Source: Listeria marthii FSL S4-120 (lineage in GTDB: Bacteria; Bacillota; Bacilli; Lactobacillales; Listeriaceae). From it: a stretch of 8,471 bases of DNA. Shown in pieces: positions 1-6,914 of the stretch; within the stretch, counting starts at the first letter, position 1, and each line of letters opens with the position of its first letter. The position numbers and the translations under genes are program-made. The notes under the pieces are model-generated. The model saw only the letters and a program-made list of their open reading frames with translations, did not search any database and was not told the DNA's origin. The stretch covers positions 2,055,285-2,063,755 of the forward strand of contig CM001047.1 in assembly GCA_000183865.1 (NCBI GenBank). The letters run 5' to 3'.

Positions 1-818
1 TTATTTTTCTTCATATCTACACTATGCCCATAAGCAACTTTCGCAACCGATTCGTCCCAAGCTACTTCTTCTACCCCGTAGCGATCACGAAGGACGTTCG
101 TAATTTCTAACACTTGTTTGCTAGAAGCATCATCAATCGCATTCCAATCTTCTGGCGATAACTTCTCTTCATAAATTTCTCCTTGATAGGATAATTCATA
201 AGGACGCATTTTGATGAAAGATAATTTATTGAGGTAACGTACACTAATCAGTTTGGACTTAAATTTATCAAAATTCAGTTGCGCATAAACGCCGCTTCCA
301 ATGTTGACAATCGGGCGAGCATTTAAGTCTTCTTCAGAAAGTTCGAATTTATAATAGCTGTCTTTATAGTTGAAGGATATTTCCGATTGCAAATTAGCAT
401 CGGTAAATACTTTTTCGGTAGACATACCAATTGTATATGGCATGACATTTAAATCTTGTCCTAGCGCGTAAACGGTTTGAACGATGTTATTTGTGACGCC
501 GACTTGCATGTAGCTTGTTCCTGGTTGACTATAAATGTAATTGTCGTAACCGTATGCTGTTTTATCGACACGCACCGGGTCGCCAAATTCTTTCTTTAAC
601 TCGCTTACGTTTTTATTAATAAATCTTGCCAAGCTGGAACTATCTTGCACTTGTTTCGGATTTTCATTCGTTGTTTTTTTATCATCAGGAAAATTGGATT
701 TTGTTGCGGTATCCTCGGCAGTATTTTGCTCTACTGATTTACTGAAAAATAGATCTGTGTTGTATCCAATGAACAGGCAAATGATTAATAGCACAGCTAC
801 TCGCATTATAAACTTCAC
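1..818 (-). CDS. CAP-domain protein with YlbC-type N-terminal region, membrane-anchored (partial, 3' end outside window)
   Basis: Reading the complement from a GTG at 818 gives 272 codons with no stop before the window edge, so the C-terminus is missing. An SD-like GAGGAGGG lies six bases before the GTG; an ATG four codons later is a less well spaced alternative. Residues about 5-22 form one hydrophobic segment, which is a signal anchor or signal peptide. A Ser/Thr/Lys-rich linker follows to about residue 65. Residues about 68-200 resemble the CAP-associated N-terminal region of Bacillus YlbC. From about residue 234 the start of a CAP (SCP/PR-1) domain is visible: N241, R244, the W254-D255-E256 stretch, and H265-S266-x-D268-M269. 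In B. subtilis ylbC lies downstream of the cta cluster, which supports the match. The protein is probably extracytoplasmic; its biochemical role is not known. A terminator separates it from ctaB, so it is probably transcribed alone. Family assignment is fairly sure, function is not. Confidence 0.85.
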   Translation of the reverse strand, partial: MKFIMRVAVLLIICLFIGYNTDLFFSKSVEQNTAEDTATKSNFPDDKKTTNENPKQVQDSSSLARFINKNVSELKKEFGDPVRVDKTAYGYDNYIYSQPGTSYMQVGVTNNIVQTVYALGQDLNVMPYTIGMSTEKVFTDANLQSEISFNYKDSYYKFELSEEDLNARPIVNIGSGVYAQLNFDKFKSKLISVRYLNKLSFIKMRPYELSYQGEIYEEKLSPEDWNAIDDASSKQVLEITNVLRDRYGVEEVAWDESVAKVAYGHSVDMKKN

Positions 819-863
819 ATTTTGCCCTCCTCGGCGGTATTTTGTTTTCTTGATGTAACTTTC

Positions 864-892
864 ATTTTACCAATACTATTATCATTTGAAAA
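864..892 (-). promoter_or_regulatory. Candidate sigma-A promoter of the CAP-domain gene
   Basis: On the minus strand a -35-like TTTTCA (892-887) is followed by 17 bases and TAAAAT (869-864). A TG one base before the -10 makes it an extended -10 element. It would give a leader of about 40 bases to the GTG at 818. It lies just after the ctaB terminator, where an independent promoter is expected. The assignment rests on motif match only. Confidence 0.4.
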
Positions 893-907
893 GCTTTAAA
901 AGCCATA

Positions 908-961
908 AAAAAACAATTACGAGAAAACGGCATAATGCGCGCTTCATCATAATTGTTTTTT
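908..961 (-). terminator. Long hairpin terminator downstream of ctaB
   Basis: The arms at 908-919 and 950-961 (AAAAAACAATTA and its complement) form a perfect 12-bp outer stem, with a run of T after it on the minus strand. The 30 bases between them can fold again: GCA/TGC around a three-base loop, extended by an imperfect GAAGCG/CGTTTTC stem. It starts only 5 bases beyond the ctaB stop codon. The outer stem is AT-rich, so its strength in vivo is uncertain. Confidence 0.7.
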
Positions 962-965
962 ATTT

Positions 966-1871
966 TTATAAGAAAATCGAAATAACAACCATTGCTACGA
1001 ATAAAATTGTCATATAGTTTAACGAGTATATGAACATCCATTTTGCCCACTTGATGCTATCTTCCATTTTAAAGCCATAAATGCTCAGTGCTAGCCAGCC
1101 GATATTAAGTAATGTTGCTAAAATAACATAAACGATGCCTAGATCAAACATAAAGAACGGCAAGATAGTTAATAAAATCACCCAGAAAAACATGCTTTTC
1201 TTCGTGCGTTCAATGCCTTTGACTACTGGCAACATTGGAATTCCAGCAGCGGCGTATTCATCTTTCCGTTTAATGGCGATCGCATAAAAATGCGGTGGCT
1301 GCCAACAAAACATCACGAGAAATAGCATGATTGGCACGATGCTAAACGATGGCTCAACAGCAAACCAACCAATTAGCGGTGGCACAGCTCCTGAAAAGCT
1401 ACCAATTACGGTGTTACTAACTAATTTTCTTTTTGCATAAAGCGAATAAACGACTACATACAAAAAGACCCCGATAACGCCAAGAACTCCTGCTTGCCAA
1501 GTCGTCATAAATAACATAATCGTACCGACAACGCCTAGCACAAGCGCGACCATTAACGCACGCTTACCAGAAATTTTCCCGGTCATTGTTGGTCTGTTTT
1601 TTGTTCTTTCCATAATTCCGTCAATATCACGGTCAATGACATTATTAAAAGCGCCCGAAGCAGCTACGATAAGTGCTGAACCGACGATAGTAAAAAATAT
1701 CACGTCTACATTTTGAATAAAAGAAGTTCCATTTAACTGAAAGGCTAACCACATACCTGTAAAAGCAGTAATCGTATTGGAATTCACGATACCAATTTTC
1801 ACAAGCTCGGTAAAATCACGGACAGTAAACCTACTAGCCGATAACTCCCCAGTCTTTTCTATCTGATTCAC
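966..1871 (-). CDS. ctaB: Protoheme IX farnesyltransferase (heme O synthase)
   Basis: This integral membrane enzyme of the UbiA prenyltransferase superfamily transfers a farnesyl group from farnesyl diphosphate to the vinyl group of protoheme, giving heme O. The chosen start is the GTG at 1871 (301 residues), because GGGGGAG lies five to six bases before it; the frame stays open to a GTG at 1889, but that would put the ribosome binding site inside the gene. The first Asp-rich motif is at residues 75-84 (N76, N77, D80, D82, D84), followed by the R88-T-K-N-R-P loop. The second conserved region runs from C189-W-Q-P-P-H194 to K203-D-E-Y206 and the GIPMLPVV stretch. Multiple hydrophobic helices cover the rest, as in the usual nine-helix fold. 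Length and motifs match full-length CtaB with nothing missing. It is divergent from ctaA, the next enzyme in the pathway, as in Bacillus. No caa3 oxidase genes follow it; a hairpin does. Confidence 0.97.
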   Translation of the reverse strand: MNQIEKTGELSASRFTVRDFTELVKIGIVNSNTITAFTGMWLAFQLNGTSFIQNVDVIFFTIVGSALIVAASGAFNNVIDRDIDGIMERTKNRPTMTGKISGKRALMVALVLGVVGTIMLFMTTWQAGVLGVIGVFLYVVVYSLYAKRKLVSNTVIGSFSGAVPPLIGWFAVEPSFSIVPIMLFLVMFCWQPPHFYAIAIKRKDEYAAAGIPMLPVVKGIERTKKSMFFWVILLTILPFFMFDLGIVYVILATLLNIGWLALSIYGFKMEDSIKWAKWMFIYSLNYMTILFVAMVVISIFL

Positions 1872-1938
1872 TTTTTCTCCCCCTAACACTTGCTGATATA
1901 AACCAGTGATTGCGAACTGATAGATATCTTATACCCTT

Positions 1939-1968
1939 ATTATGTGAAAAATACGACCCTTTTGTCAA
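1939..1968 (-). promoter_or_regulatory. Candidate sigma-A promoter of ctaB
   Basis: The minus strand has a perfect TTGACA (1968-1963), an 18-base spacer, and CATAAT (1944-1939). The transcript would begin near 1932 and have a leader of about 60 bases to the GTG at 1871. It is the best promoter match in the window. No operator was recognised beside it. Confidence 0.6.
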
Positions 1969-2044
1969 TAAATCGGCTTTAGTCTTGTACGCTTTACTTC
2001 TTTAAATAAACACGCTACAATTAGTTTGATGTGTACTCATGAAC

Positions 2045-2073
2045 TTATACATATAAACAAATTTTAGTAAAAT
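2045..2073 (+). promoter_or_regulatory. Weak candidate promoter of ctaA
   Basis: A TAAAAT at 2068-2073 could be a -10, and TTATAC at 2045-2050 sits 17 bases upstream as a poor -35. B. subtilis ctaA is known to depend on the response regulator ResD, and activator-dependent promoters often have poor -35 boxes, so the weak match fits but does not prove such control. No clear ResD or CcpA site was identified in the 235-base region between ctaB and ctaA. Confidence 0.25.
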
Positions 2074-2106
2074 CTCACACGCATCTAAAGGAGAGATTGG
2101 TAGATA

Positions 2107-3024
2107 ATGAAAAAATTCTTGAAAGTTTGGTCTGTACTAACGATTATTTGTATGACGGTCGTTGTGTTTGGTGGAGCGCTCGTGACGAAAACTGGTTCAG
2201 CTGACGGTTGTGGTAATAGTTGGCCGCTTTGTAATGGGCAGTTGGTTCGTTTAACAGATGTTACTCCGGAAAAACTAATTGAATTCATGCACCGAATGAC
2301 GACGGGAATCAGCTCGATTTTTGTTATCGTTTTAGCGATTTGTGCTTGGATTTATATGAAAAATCGTCGGGAAACAAAACCACTTGCGATTATCGCTGTA
2401 TCGTTTCTAATTATTCAAGCGTTAATGGGAATGGCGGCTGTTGTTTGGGGACAAAATCCGTACATCATGGCGTTACACTTTGGTATTTCGATCATCTGTT
2501 ATGCTTCTATTGTATTGCTTGCGTTGATGATTTTCGAGGTAGACCGGAAGTTTGATGCTAGAAACCTCGTGATGGGAACAAAATTGCGTATTAATATTTA
2601 TGCGCTCACGATTTACACGTACTTAGCGGTTTACACTGGCGCGCTTGTCCGACATGAAAAAGCAAGTATGGCAGTTCCGGTTTGGCCTTTTGAAAATGGT
2701 CACTTTATTATGCCTACTTCCGTACAAGATTATGTGCAGTATTTCCACCGATTAGCGGCCTTTATTTTAATTGTATGGTTGCTGTATGTAACGTGGCTTG
2801 TGTTCCGGAATTATAGAAGATATCGCGTGCTTACTTTTAGCATGGTGTTGTCACTTGTATTTATTGCTCTTCAAGCCGTTACTGGTGCGCTTTCTGTTTA
2901 TACAGGAGTGAACTTATATATCGCGCTTGCTCATAGCTTGATTATTACGATGTTGTTCGCGCTACTTTGCTACTTATGTTTACTAGCATCGAGAAGTAAA
3001 AGTAATCGACTACGAATAAAATAA
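2107..3024 (+). CDS. ctaA: Heme A synthase
   Basis: The product is a COX15/CtaA-family membrane protein that oxidises the C8 methyl group of heme O to a formyl group, producing heme A for aa3-type terminal oxidases. It has 305 residues, the usual length of the Bacillus type, and about eight helices arranged as two similar halves. The start ATG follows AAAGGAGAG by ten bases. The four heme-ligand histidines are visible at H62, H124, H214 and H276, and the first half has the E59-x-x-H62 motif. The extracytoplasmic loop of the first half carries the essential cysteine pair C35/C42 in the context CGNSWPLCNG. In the second half the matching loop (about residues 188-198, MAVPVWPFENG) has no cysteine, unlike B. 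subtilis CtaA. It is divergent from ctaB and monocistronic, ending in a strong terminator. The assignment is secure. Confidence 0.97.
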   Translation: MKKFLKVWSVLTIICMTVVVFGGALVTKTGSADGCGNSWPLCNGQLVRLTDVTPEKLIEFMHRMTTGISSIFVIVLAICAWIYMKNRRETKPLAIIAVSFLIIQALMGMAAVVWGQNPYIMALHFGISIICYASIVLLALMIFEVDRKFDARNLVMGTKLRINIYALTIYTYLAVYTGALVRHEKASMAVPVWPFENGHFIMPTSVQDYVQYFHRLAAFILIVWLLYVTWLVFRNYRRYRVLTFSMVLSLVFIALQAVTGALSVYTGVNLYIALAHSLIITMLFALLCYLCLLASRSKSNRLRIK

Positions 3025-3032
3025 CGAAAACG

Positions 3033-3062
3033 GCTGGTAACTTTATGTTGCCAGCTTTTTTT
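3033..3062 (+). terminator. Intrinsic terminator of ctaA
   Basis: GCTGGTAAC (3033-3041) pairs with GTTGCCAGC (3047-3055), giving nine pairs with one G-T and a TTTAT loop, followed by seven T (3056-3062). It begins eight bases after the ctaA stop codon. This is a standard rho-independent terminator acting in the plus direction. Confidence 0.92.
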
Positions 3063-3091
3063 GATTTATCTACGGTTTTTGCGTCGTTTTA

Positions 3092-3100
3092 TGCTAAAAT
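3092..3100 (+). promoter_or_regulatory. Extended -10 promoter of the potassium channel gene
   Basis: TATG-C-TAAAAT has a TG motif one base upstream of a TAAAAT hexamer at 3095-3100. No good -35 is present at 16-18 bases, which is tolerated by extended -10 promoters. It lies between the ctaA terminator and the channel gene, where a new promoter is needed, and would give a leader of about 28 bases. Confidence 0.45.
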
Positions 3101-3133
3101 AAATGAGAGTATAAGTCAAACGAGGTGGATAAC

Positions 3134-3877
3134 TTGGATAAAACAAAGAGAAAAATGATTTATGAGACGTTTATGCTCATTCTGATTTTACTTTCCCTTG
3201 CCCTATTACCGTACAGAAATACCTTTACTTTTATTTTAAATTGGATTATTTGGGCGATATTTACACTTGATTATCTTGTTCGGCTTTACCGGGCGGATAA
3301 TAAGTGGCATTATGTGAAAACCCATCCGTTTCAACTGATTGCGATTATTCCATTCTACACTGGCTTCCGAGCGGCTCGGATTGTTAGCTTTGTGCATCTT
3401 TTAACGATTACTGCGATGGGAAGACGGTATATTGTCCCGATTTATAACTTTTTCCGTTCCAATGGTTTGAATCGATTTTTGATGATTTTCGTATTGCTCG
3501 TAATTATTATCCCTGTTCCGATGGTCTTTATTGAACCGGAGATAAATAATTATCCGGATGCGCTTTGGTGGGCAATTGTTACGGCGACAACGGTTGGTTA
3601 TGGTGATATTGTTCCTGTCACACCGATTGGGCGGATTTTAGCTTCGATTATGATGCTATTTGGGATCGCGTTTATCGGGATGATTACTAGTACGCTTACC
3701 AACTTTTTCCGTGCTAAGAAAACAACTACTTCTAGCACACAAAGAGCGAGCAAAATTACCCAATTAATTGCGGACACACCAGATTTAACGAAAGAAGAAA
3801 TCGCGGTGGTAGAGCAATTTCTGACATTAAGAAAAAAAGAATTAGCCGATGAAAATGAAAAAAGTGATAGCGAATGA
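3134..3877 (+). CDS. Voltage-gated-type potassium channel, six-helix, with reduced S4
   Basis: The product is a membrane K+ channel subunit, presumed to act as a tetramer. The chosen start is the TTG at 3134 (247 residues): GAGGTGG ends about five bases before it, whereas the in-frame GTG at 3125 lies inside that ribosome binding site. The selectivity filter TVGYGD is at residues 153-158, followed by the pore-exit V160-P161. Before it come helices at about 10-27, 32-50 (with D46-Y-L-V-R, typical of S2), 66-75 (HPFQ-IIPFY, like S3) and a short S4-like segment at 78-95 with only R79 and R82 spaced by three. S5 covers about 114-133 and S6 about 167-187. The C-terminus (about 205-247) is a charged, probably helical cytoplasmic tail; no RCK (nucleotide-binding) domain follows. 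The gene is alone between a terminator and a convergent neighbour. K+ selectivity follows from the filter; voltage gating is doubtful. Confidence 0.93.
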   Translation: MDKTKRKMIYETFMLILILLSLALLPYRNTFTFILNWIIWAIFTLDYLVRLYRADNKWHYVKTHPFQLIAIIPFYTGFRAARIVSFVHLLTITAMGRRYIVPIYNFFRSNGLNRFLMIFVLLVIIIPVPMVFIEPEINNYPDALWWAIVTATTVGYGDIVPVTPIGRILASIMMLFGIAFIGMITSTLTNFFRAKKTTTSSTQRASKITQLIADTPDLTKEEIAVVEQFLTLRKKELADENEKSDSE

Positions 3878-3892
3878 TGCTATCACTTTTTT
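3858..3892. terminator. Bidirectional terminator shared by the channel and MOSC genes
   Basis: AAAAAAGTGATAGC (3858-3871) pairs perfectly over 14 bases with 3879-3892 around the seven-base loop GAATGAT. A-runs on one arm and T-runs on the other make it active from both sides. The TGA of the channel gene (3875-3877) is in the loop, and the TGA of the MOSC gene (complement 3883-3885) is in the right arm. The two coding ends are therefore part of the hairpin itself. Confidence 0.93.
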
Positions 3893-4524
3893 ATTCGTTT
3901 TTCGACTTGGTCACGGTAACGTTCGGACAATGCTTCGACAGCCAAAATACGCTCAAAGTCTTCGTTTGTTCCTTTTTTATGAAGTACTTTTTCATGGCAA
4001 AAGGCAACGGTTACCCCGTGTGATTCTTGGTGAACTGGCTTGATTTCATCCGTTTCCGTAATTGTACCTGGCGTAATTGTTCGGCAAAGATAGCCAGTTA
4101 GTCCGGTTTCGTGGATTGCTTTGTAGAGATTCGGGATGGCATTAAATTTTTCAATTGTGCTGCACGGGTTTCGGGCTTCGGTTACTTGGATAATGGTTTC
4201 GCCAATTTGAAATTTATCACCGATTTGAACCGTGTTTTCTAGCATATTTGTGACGATTAGATTCTCGCCAAAAGCAGTTACTTGTAGGTCTTTGCCGAAC
4301 ATTTCTGCCCATTTTGCATAATGCTCGTATGGATAAATACAGACAGTACGATCCACCCCGCCGTGATATTTCAAATTGTGTGGTGCATCATTTTCGAAGC
4401 CATTCATCGTGAGAGTTGCTTTTTTTACGCGCTGTTTTTCGATGCCAGTCATCATTTTTTTGTTATTTGAGAGAGCCAGTTCTTTCGGTTTCCCGACTGC
4501 TAAATGGATAATTTTCCGTTTCAT
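3883..4524 (-). CDS. MOSC-domain protein (YiiM/YflK type)
   Basis: This 213-residue cytoplasmic protein belongs to the MOSC family, domains that carry sulfur or bind molybdenum cofactor on a conserved cysteine. Visible features are H54-G-G-V-D58 within a KYHGG stretch, F85-G-E-N-L89, and the cysteine in the R118-N-P-C121 stretch, the presumed sulfur/Moco-binding residue. The last 50 residues (about 160-213) match in position the small C-terminal 3-alpha domain of YiiM-like proteins. E. coli YiiM is linked to tolerance of N-hydroxylated base analogues through Moco-dependent reduction; whether this protein does the same is unknown. The ATG at 4524 has AAAGGAG seven bases upstream. It is the third gene of the copper run, 18 bases after the YcnI-like gene, so it is probably co-transcribed with it. 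The family is certain, the substrate is not. Confidence 0.9.
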   Translation of the reverse strand: MKRKIIHLAVGKPKELALSNNKKMMTGIEKQRVKKATLTMNGFENDAPHNLKYHGGVDRTVCIYPYEHYAKWAEMFGKDLQVTAFGENLIVTNMLENTVQIGDKFQIGETIIQVTEARNPCSTIEKFNAIPNLYKAIHETGLTGYLCRTITPGTITETDEIKPVHQESHGVTVAFCHEKVLHKKGTNEDFERILAVEALSERYRDQVEKRIKK

Positions 4525-4542
4525 CTGTATGCTCCTTTGATG

Positions 4543-5160
4543 TTATTTTTTCCGGCTTAAAATAGCAAGAATTCCGGTAATAAGCGCGATAACACTGATG
4601 GCTACTGCAGTCCACAACAGAATAGTATTGTCACTTGCGTCGCTTTTGTCTTCAGCTGTATTCTCAGCTCCTGCCACTACTTCCCCGTGTGAACCTGTTG
4701 TTGAATTAGATGATTCTTTTACAATTTTCGTTGTCGCGTGCGGGGTTTCGGAATCCTCTGCTCCTACCCATTCGACAATCGAGCCATCTTCATAATACTG
4801 GTAGGCATTCCAAGCAACTTCCCCTTCTTCACTTGGGTTTTTAGCGATAAAACTGAAACGTTGGAATTGGCCTTTTTCAATGCCGTTTCCTTCTGTTTGC
4901 CAAGTTACTGTGTCATTTTTCTTATCGACGGTTGTTGTCCAGCCTGGCACGGGTTCATACGATTCGAAGGAAACACCTTTTGGTACTTTTAAAACGATTT
5001 TCTTGGATGCGGCGTCTTTTTCTGATGGTACTTTCATCGTGTAGGTTTCCCAAGATTCAACATTTGACTCACTTGGTTGCACGGAAATGTGGGCGCTTGC
5101 TTGAAATGGAATGACAAAAATAGCTAATAAAATGACGAGCGAACTAATAATTTTTTTCAT
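4543..5160 (-). CDS. ycnI: YcnI-like copper-binding protein (DUF1775), membrane-anchored
   Basis: The product has 205 residues. Residues 1-23 form a signal peptide (two lysines, a hydrophobic core, then A-S-A), and cleavage would leave His24 as the first residue of the mature protein. Residues about 24-145 are the DUF1775 domain. In B. subtilis YcnI this domain binds Cu(II) with the N-terminal histidine and a conserved tryptophan; W131 in the V-E-W-V-G stretch is the likely counterpart here. A Ser/Glu/Asp-rich linker follows (about 148-178), then one membrane helix (about 180-200) and a basic end, so the domain sits on the outer face. The ATG at 5160 has AAAGGGGA upstream. It lies 12 bases after the copCD gene and 18 before the MOSC gene. 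Likely role: binding copper outside the cell and passing it to or from the CopD partner. That role is inferred from the family. Confidence 0.9.
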   Translation of the reverse strand: MKKIISSLVILLAIFVIPFQASAHISVQPSESNVESWETYTMKVPSEKDAASKKIVLKVPKGVSFESYEPVPGWTTTVDKKNDTVTWQTEGNGIEKGQFQRFSFIAKNPSEEGEVAWNAYQYYEDGSIVEWVGAEDSETPHATTKIVKESSNSTTGSHGEVVAGAENTAEDKSDASDNTILLWTAVAISVIALITGILAILSRKK

Positions 5161-5172
5161 TGTTTTTCCCCT

Positions 5173-6798
5173 TTACTGAGTAATATTGGTCGTAAATGTT
5201 TGATTAATATCGGTAAAATCTTTTGTTAAACCATGGACGGTAATTTCCCATTTTCCGGTTTGGTTAATATAAAGTCCTTCTGCAAAATATTGCGTATCAT
5301 TTGCGAGTTTTGCTTGAAAAGTGGATTTTTCGTCTGTTTTGGTGGATTTTGTTGTGACGGTTACTTGTTCAAAATCCGTTTTTGCTGCGCCGTCTGCTGA
5401 GGTGAATGTGATGATAAATTGGTTTTGACCAACTGTCGCGGGCTCCACTCGCAAATTGATTTTGGCCGGTTCACCGTCTGCTGCAATTGTTTCGTCAAAT
5501 GCTTTCGGAGCAGGTGGCGGTGGTGTTTGTACATTTGTTAAAACGCTTGCGACTACAAGGATAATGGTGCCAATAATGAGTTCGACGAGAATCGTTTTAA
5601 ATGGTATCTTTTGGTTTTTGAGTTTGAGGTAGATGTAATGTCCTAGGCCAAGTAGCGCCATTAGTAAAAATAAACCGATTTTGAAAAGAAGTAGTTTACC
5701 GTAGTTGGTTGTAAATAGGTTGGCCATTTGGCCGATATTCATAACTGCCATGAGCAAGCCGCTAACCAAGATTGATGCGACTGCGATGATAGCGACGATG
5801 GCAAAGCGGCTCCAAATTTCGCGCGCTTTTCCAGTTCGCGGTAATACGAATAATAGAACCAAGATCCCGCCAACCCAAACACTCGCCGCAATCATATGAA
5901 GCATATCGGCTGTGATACTTACTATTTTATCGGCACTCGCTGCAGCATGTCCATTTTGAGCCTTCGCGAAAATTAAATAGCCAATTAATGCGTTCTCGGT
6001 CAGAAGCGCGAACCAGCTTGATTGTTTATTTTTGCGGAATATGATGACGGTAAAAATCGCGAGCACAAACCATACGACAAATTCGCTAATCCACATGTAG
6101 CCAGTTTTCGTTGCTAAGAACGCGGTTAATTGGCTTGGTTGGAAACTTTCCCAAATGGAAACACCTGTCGTAATACTCGTTTGTACGAAAAGTTGGATTA
6201 GTAACGCCACTCCAAGAAACGCGAGTGCTAACCACGCTATTTTTTTCAAACGACCAGCGATTTTCTCAGTCAATGGTTCTTGCCGTGGATAAAGACCTAG
6301 GCCAAACAGAAGCATTCCAATAAACAACGAAAATCCTATGTATAGTATTGCTTTTTGAACCGAACTAATTTGTAAGTCCGCACTATTCGACGGTACTTCG
6401 GTCGCTTGGAATGTCGCTTTGGTGTCGCCTAACTTAAAAGAAATTAAGCCCGTTACCGCGTGACCATCAGCCGAAACTACACGCCATGAAACCGAATAGA
6501 CATCTGCTTTTAAATCAGCTGGCAACGACGCTTCCACCATATGATTGTTCTTTTTGGAAACAGCCGTTTTCCCTGTTTCCACTCGTTTCCCACTAGAATT
6601 TTTCACTTCTATCAACGGGAAATCAGCTTCAATTTCCTCATTAAAAACGAGCGTTACTTTTTCTGGTGCGGTTTTAATATGTGATTGATCGGCTGGATTG
6701 GAATTTTCCAAATAAGCATGCGCAGAAACATGCTGAACCGGCACGATGAGTATAAATAGTAAGATGACAATAAAACTGACCCTTTTCATTAATTTCAT
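5173..6798 (-). CDS. ycnJ: CopC-CopD fusion copper transport protein (YcnJ-like)
   Basis: This 541-residue membrane protein is thought to bind copper outside the cell and move it across the membrane. Residues 1-26 are a signal peptide ending V-S-A, so the mature protein starts at His27. The CopC domain (about 27-125) shows the Cu(II) site expected of the family: mature His27, and D111 and H113 in the D-G-H motif. The membrane CopD domain covers about 146-420 with about eight helices and conserved histidines H284, H301 and H387, plus W308-V-G-G. A proline-rich linker (TPPPP, 425-429) leads to an extracytoplasmic beta-rich tail (about 440-541), possibly a YtkA-like domain. The ATG at 6798 follows AAAGGAG by six bases. 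It is first in the run copCD - ycnI - MOSC. In B. subtilis a repressor gene, ycnK, precedes ycnJ; none is present here, and no copper operator was recognised. Uptake rather than export is inferred from YcnJ. Confidence 0.93.
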   Translation of the reverse strand: MKLMKRVSFIVILLFILIVPVQHVSAHAYLENSNPADQSHIKTAPEKVTLVFNEEIEADFPLIEVKNSSGKRVETGKTAVSKKNNHMVEASLPADLKADVYSVSWRVVSADGHAVTGLISFKLGDTKATFQATEVPSNSADLQISSVQKAILYIGFSLFIGMLLFGLGLYPRQEPLTEKIAGRLKKIAWLALAFLGVALLIQLFVQTSITTGVSIWESFQPSQLTAFLATKTGYMWISEFVVWFVLAIFTVIIFRKNKQSSWFALLTENALIGYLIFAKAQNGHAAASADKIVSITADMLHMIAASVWVGGILVLLFVLPRTGKAREIWSRFAIVAIIAVASILVSGLLMAVMNIGQMANLFTTNYGKLLLFKIGLFLLMALLGLGHYIYLKLKNQKIPFKTILVELIIGTIILVVASVLTNVQTPPPPAPKAFDETIAADGEPAKINLRVEPATVGQNQFIITFTSADGAAKTDFEQVTVTTKSTKTDEKSTFQAKLANDTQYFAEGLYINQTGKWEITVHGLTKDFTDINQTFTTNITQ

Positions 6799-6884
6799 TT
6801 CCTACTCCTTTGTGAACGAACGGTTTTACTCTTTTTAACTTATCACGTGCAAGAATTGAATGGAAATAATCGGCTCATTTCCTA

Positions 6885-6914
6885 TTGCAAAAGGCGCGCA
6901 CATTATGGCATAGT
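6885..6914 (+). promoter_or_regulatory. Candidate promoter of the 63-residue membrane protein gene
   Basis: TTGCAA (6885-6890), an 18-base spacer and CATAGT (6909-6914) form a plausible sigma-A promoter, and a TG one base before the -10 strengthens it. The rest of the 137-base divergent region (6799-6935) shows no convincing minus-strand promoter for the copper run; the nearest is TTGCAC at about 6852-6847 without a good -10. Confidence 0.4.

Noticed and set aside
1..3. TTA at the window start as the stop codon of the CAP-domain gene
   Set aside because: It is out of frame; the gene frame runs through codon 5-3 and leaves two bases, so the gene continues outside the window.
862..1050. Minus-strand 62-codon frame overlapping the end of ctaB
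   Set aside because: It overlaps ctaB in another frame and crosses the ctaB terminator; no ribosome binding site.
1872..1889. Upstream GTG start for ctaB giving 307 residues
   Set aside because: The ribosome binding site GGGGGAG lies inside those six codons and is correctly spaced for the GTG at 1871.
1921..1944. Copper or redox operator in the ctaB promoter region
   Set aside because: ATACCC occurs only once without an inverted partner, and no Rex- or CRE-type palindrome could be completed.
2085..2288. Open frame opposite the 5' end of ctaA
   Set aside because: It lies antisense to a clearly coding gene with strong family motifs and has no ribosome binding site or recognisable product.
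3125..3133. Upstream GTG start for the potassium channel
   Set aside because: The GTG is part of the GAGGTGG ribosome binding site; the TTG at 3134 is properly spaced.
3134..3877. RCK-gated (MthK-type) channel
   Set aside because: The tail after S6 is only about 60 residues and has no Rossmann-type glycine motif.
5705..5899. Open frame antisense to the CopD domain
   Set aside because: It mirrors codon structure of the real gene and has no independent evidence.
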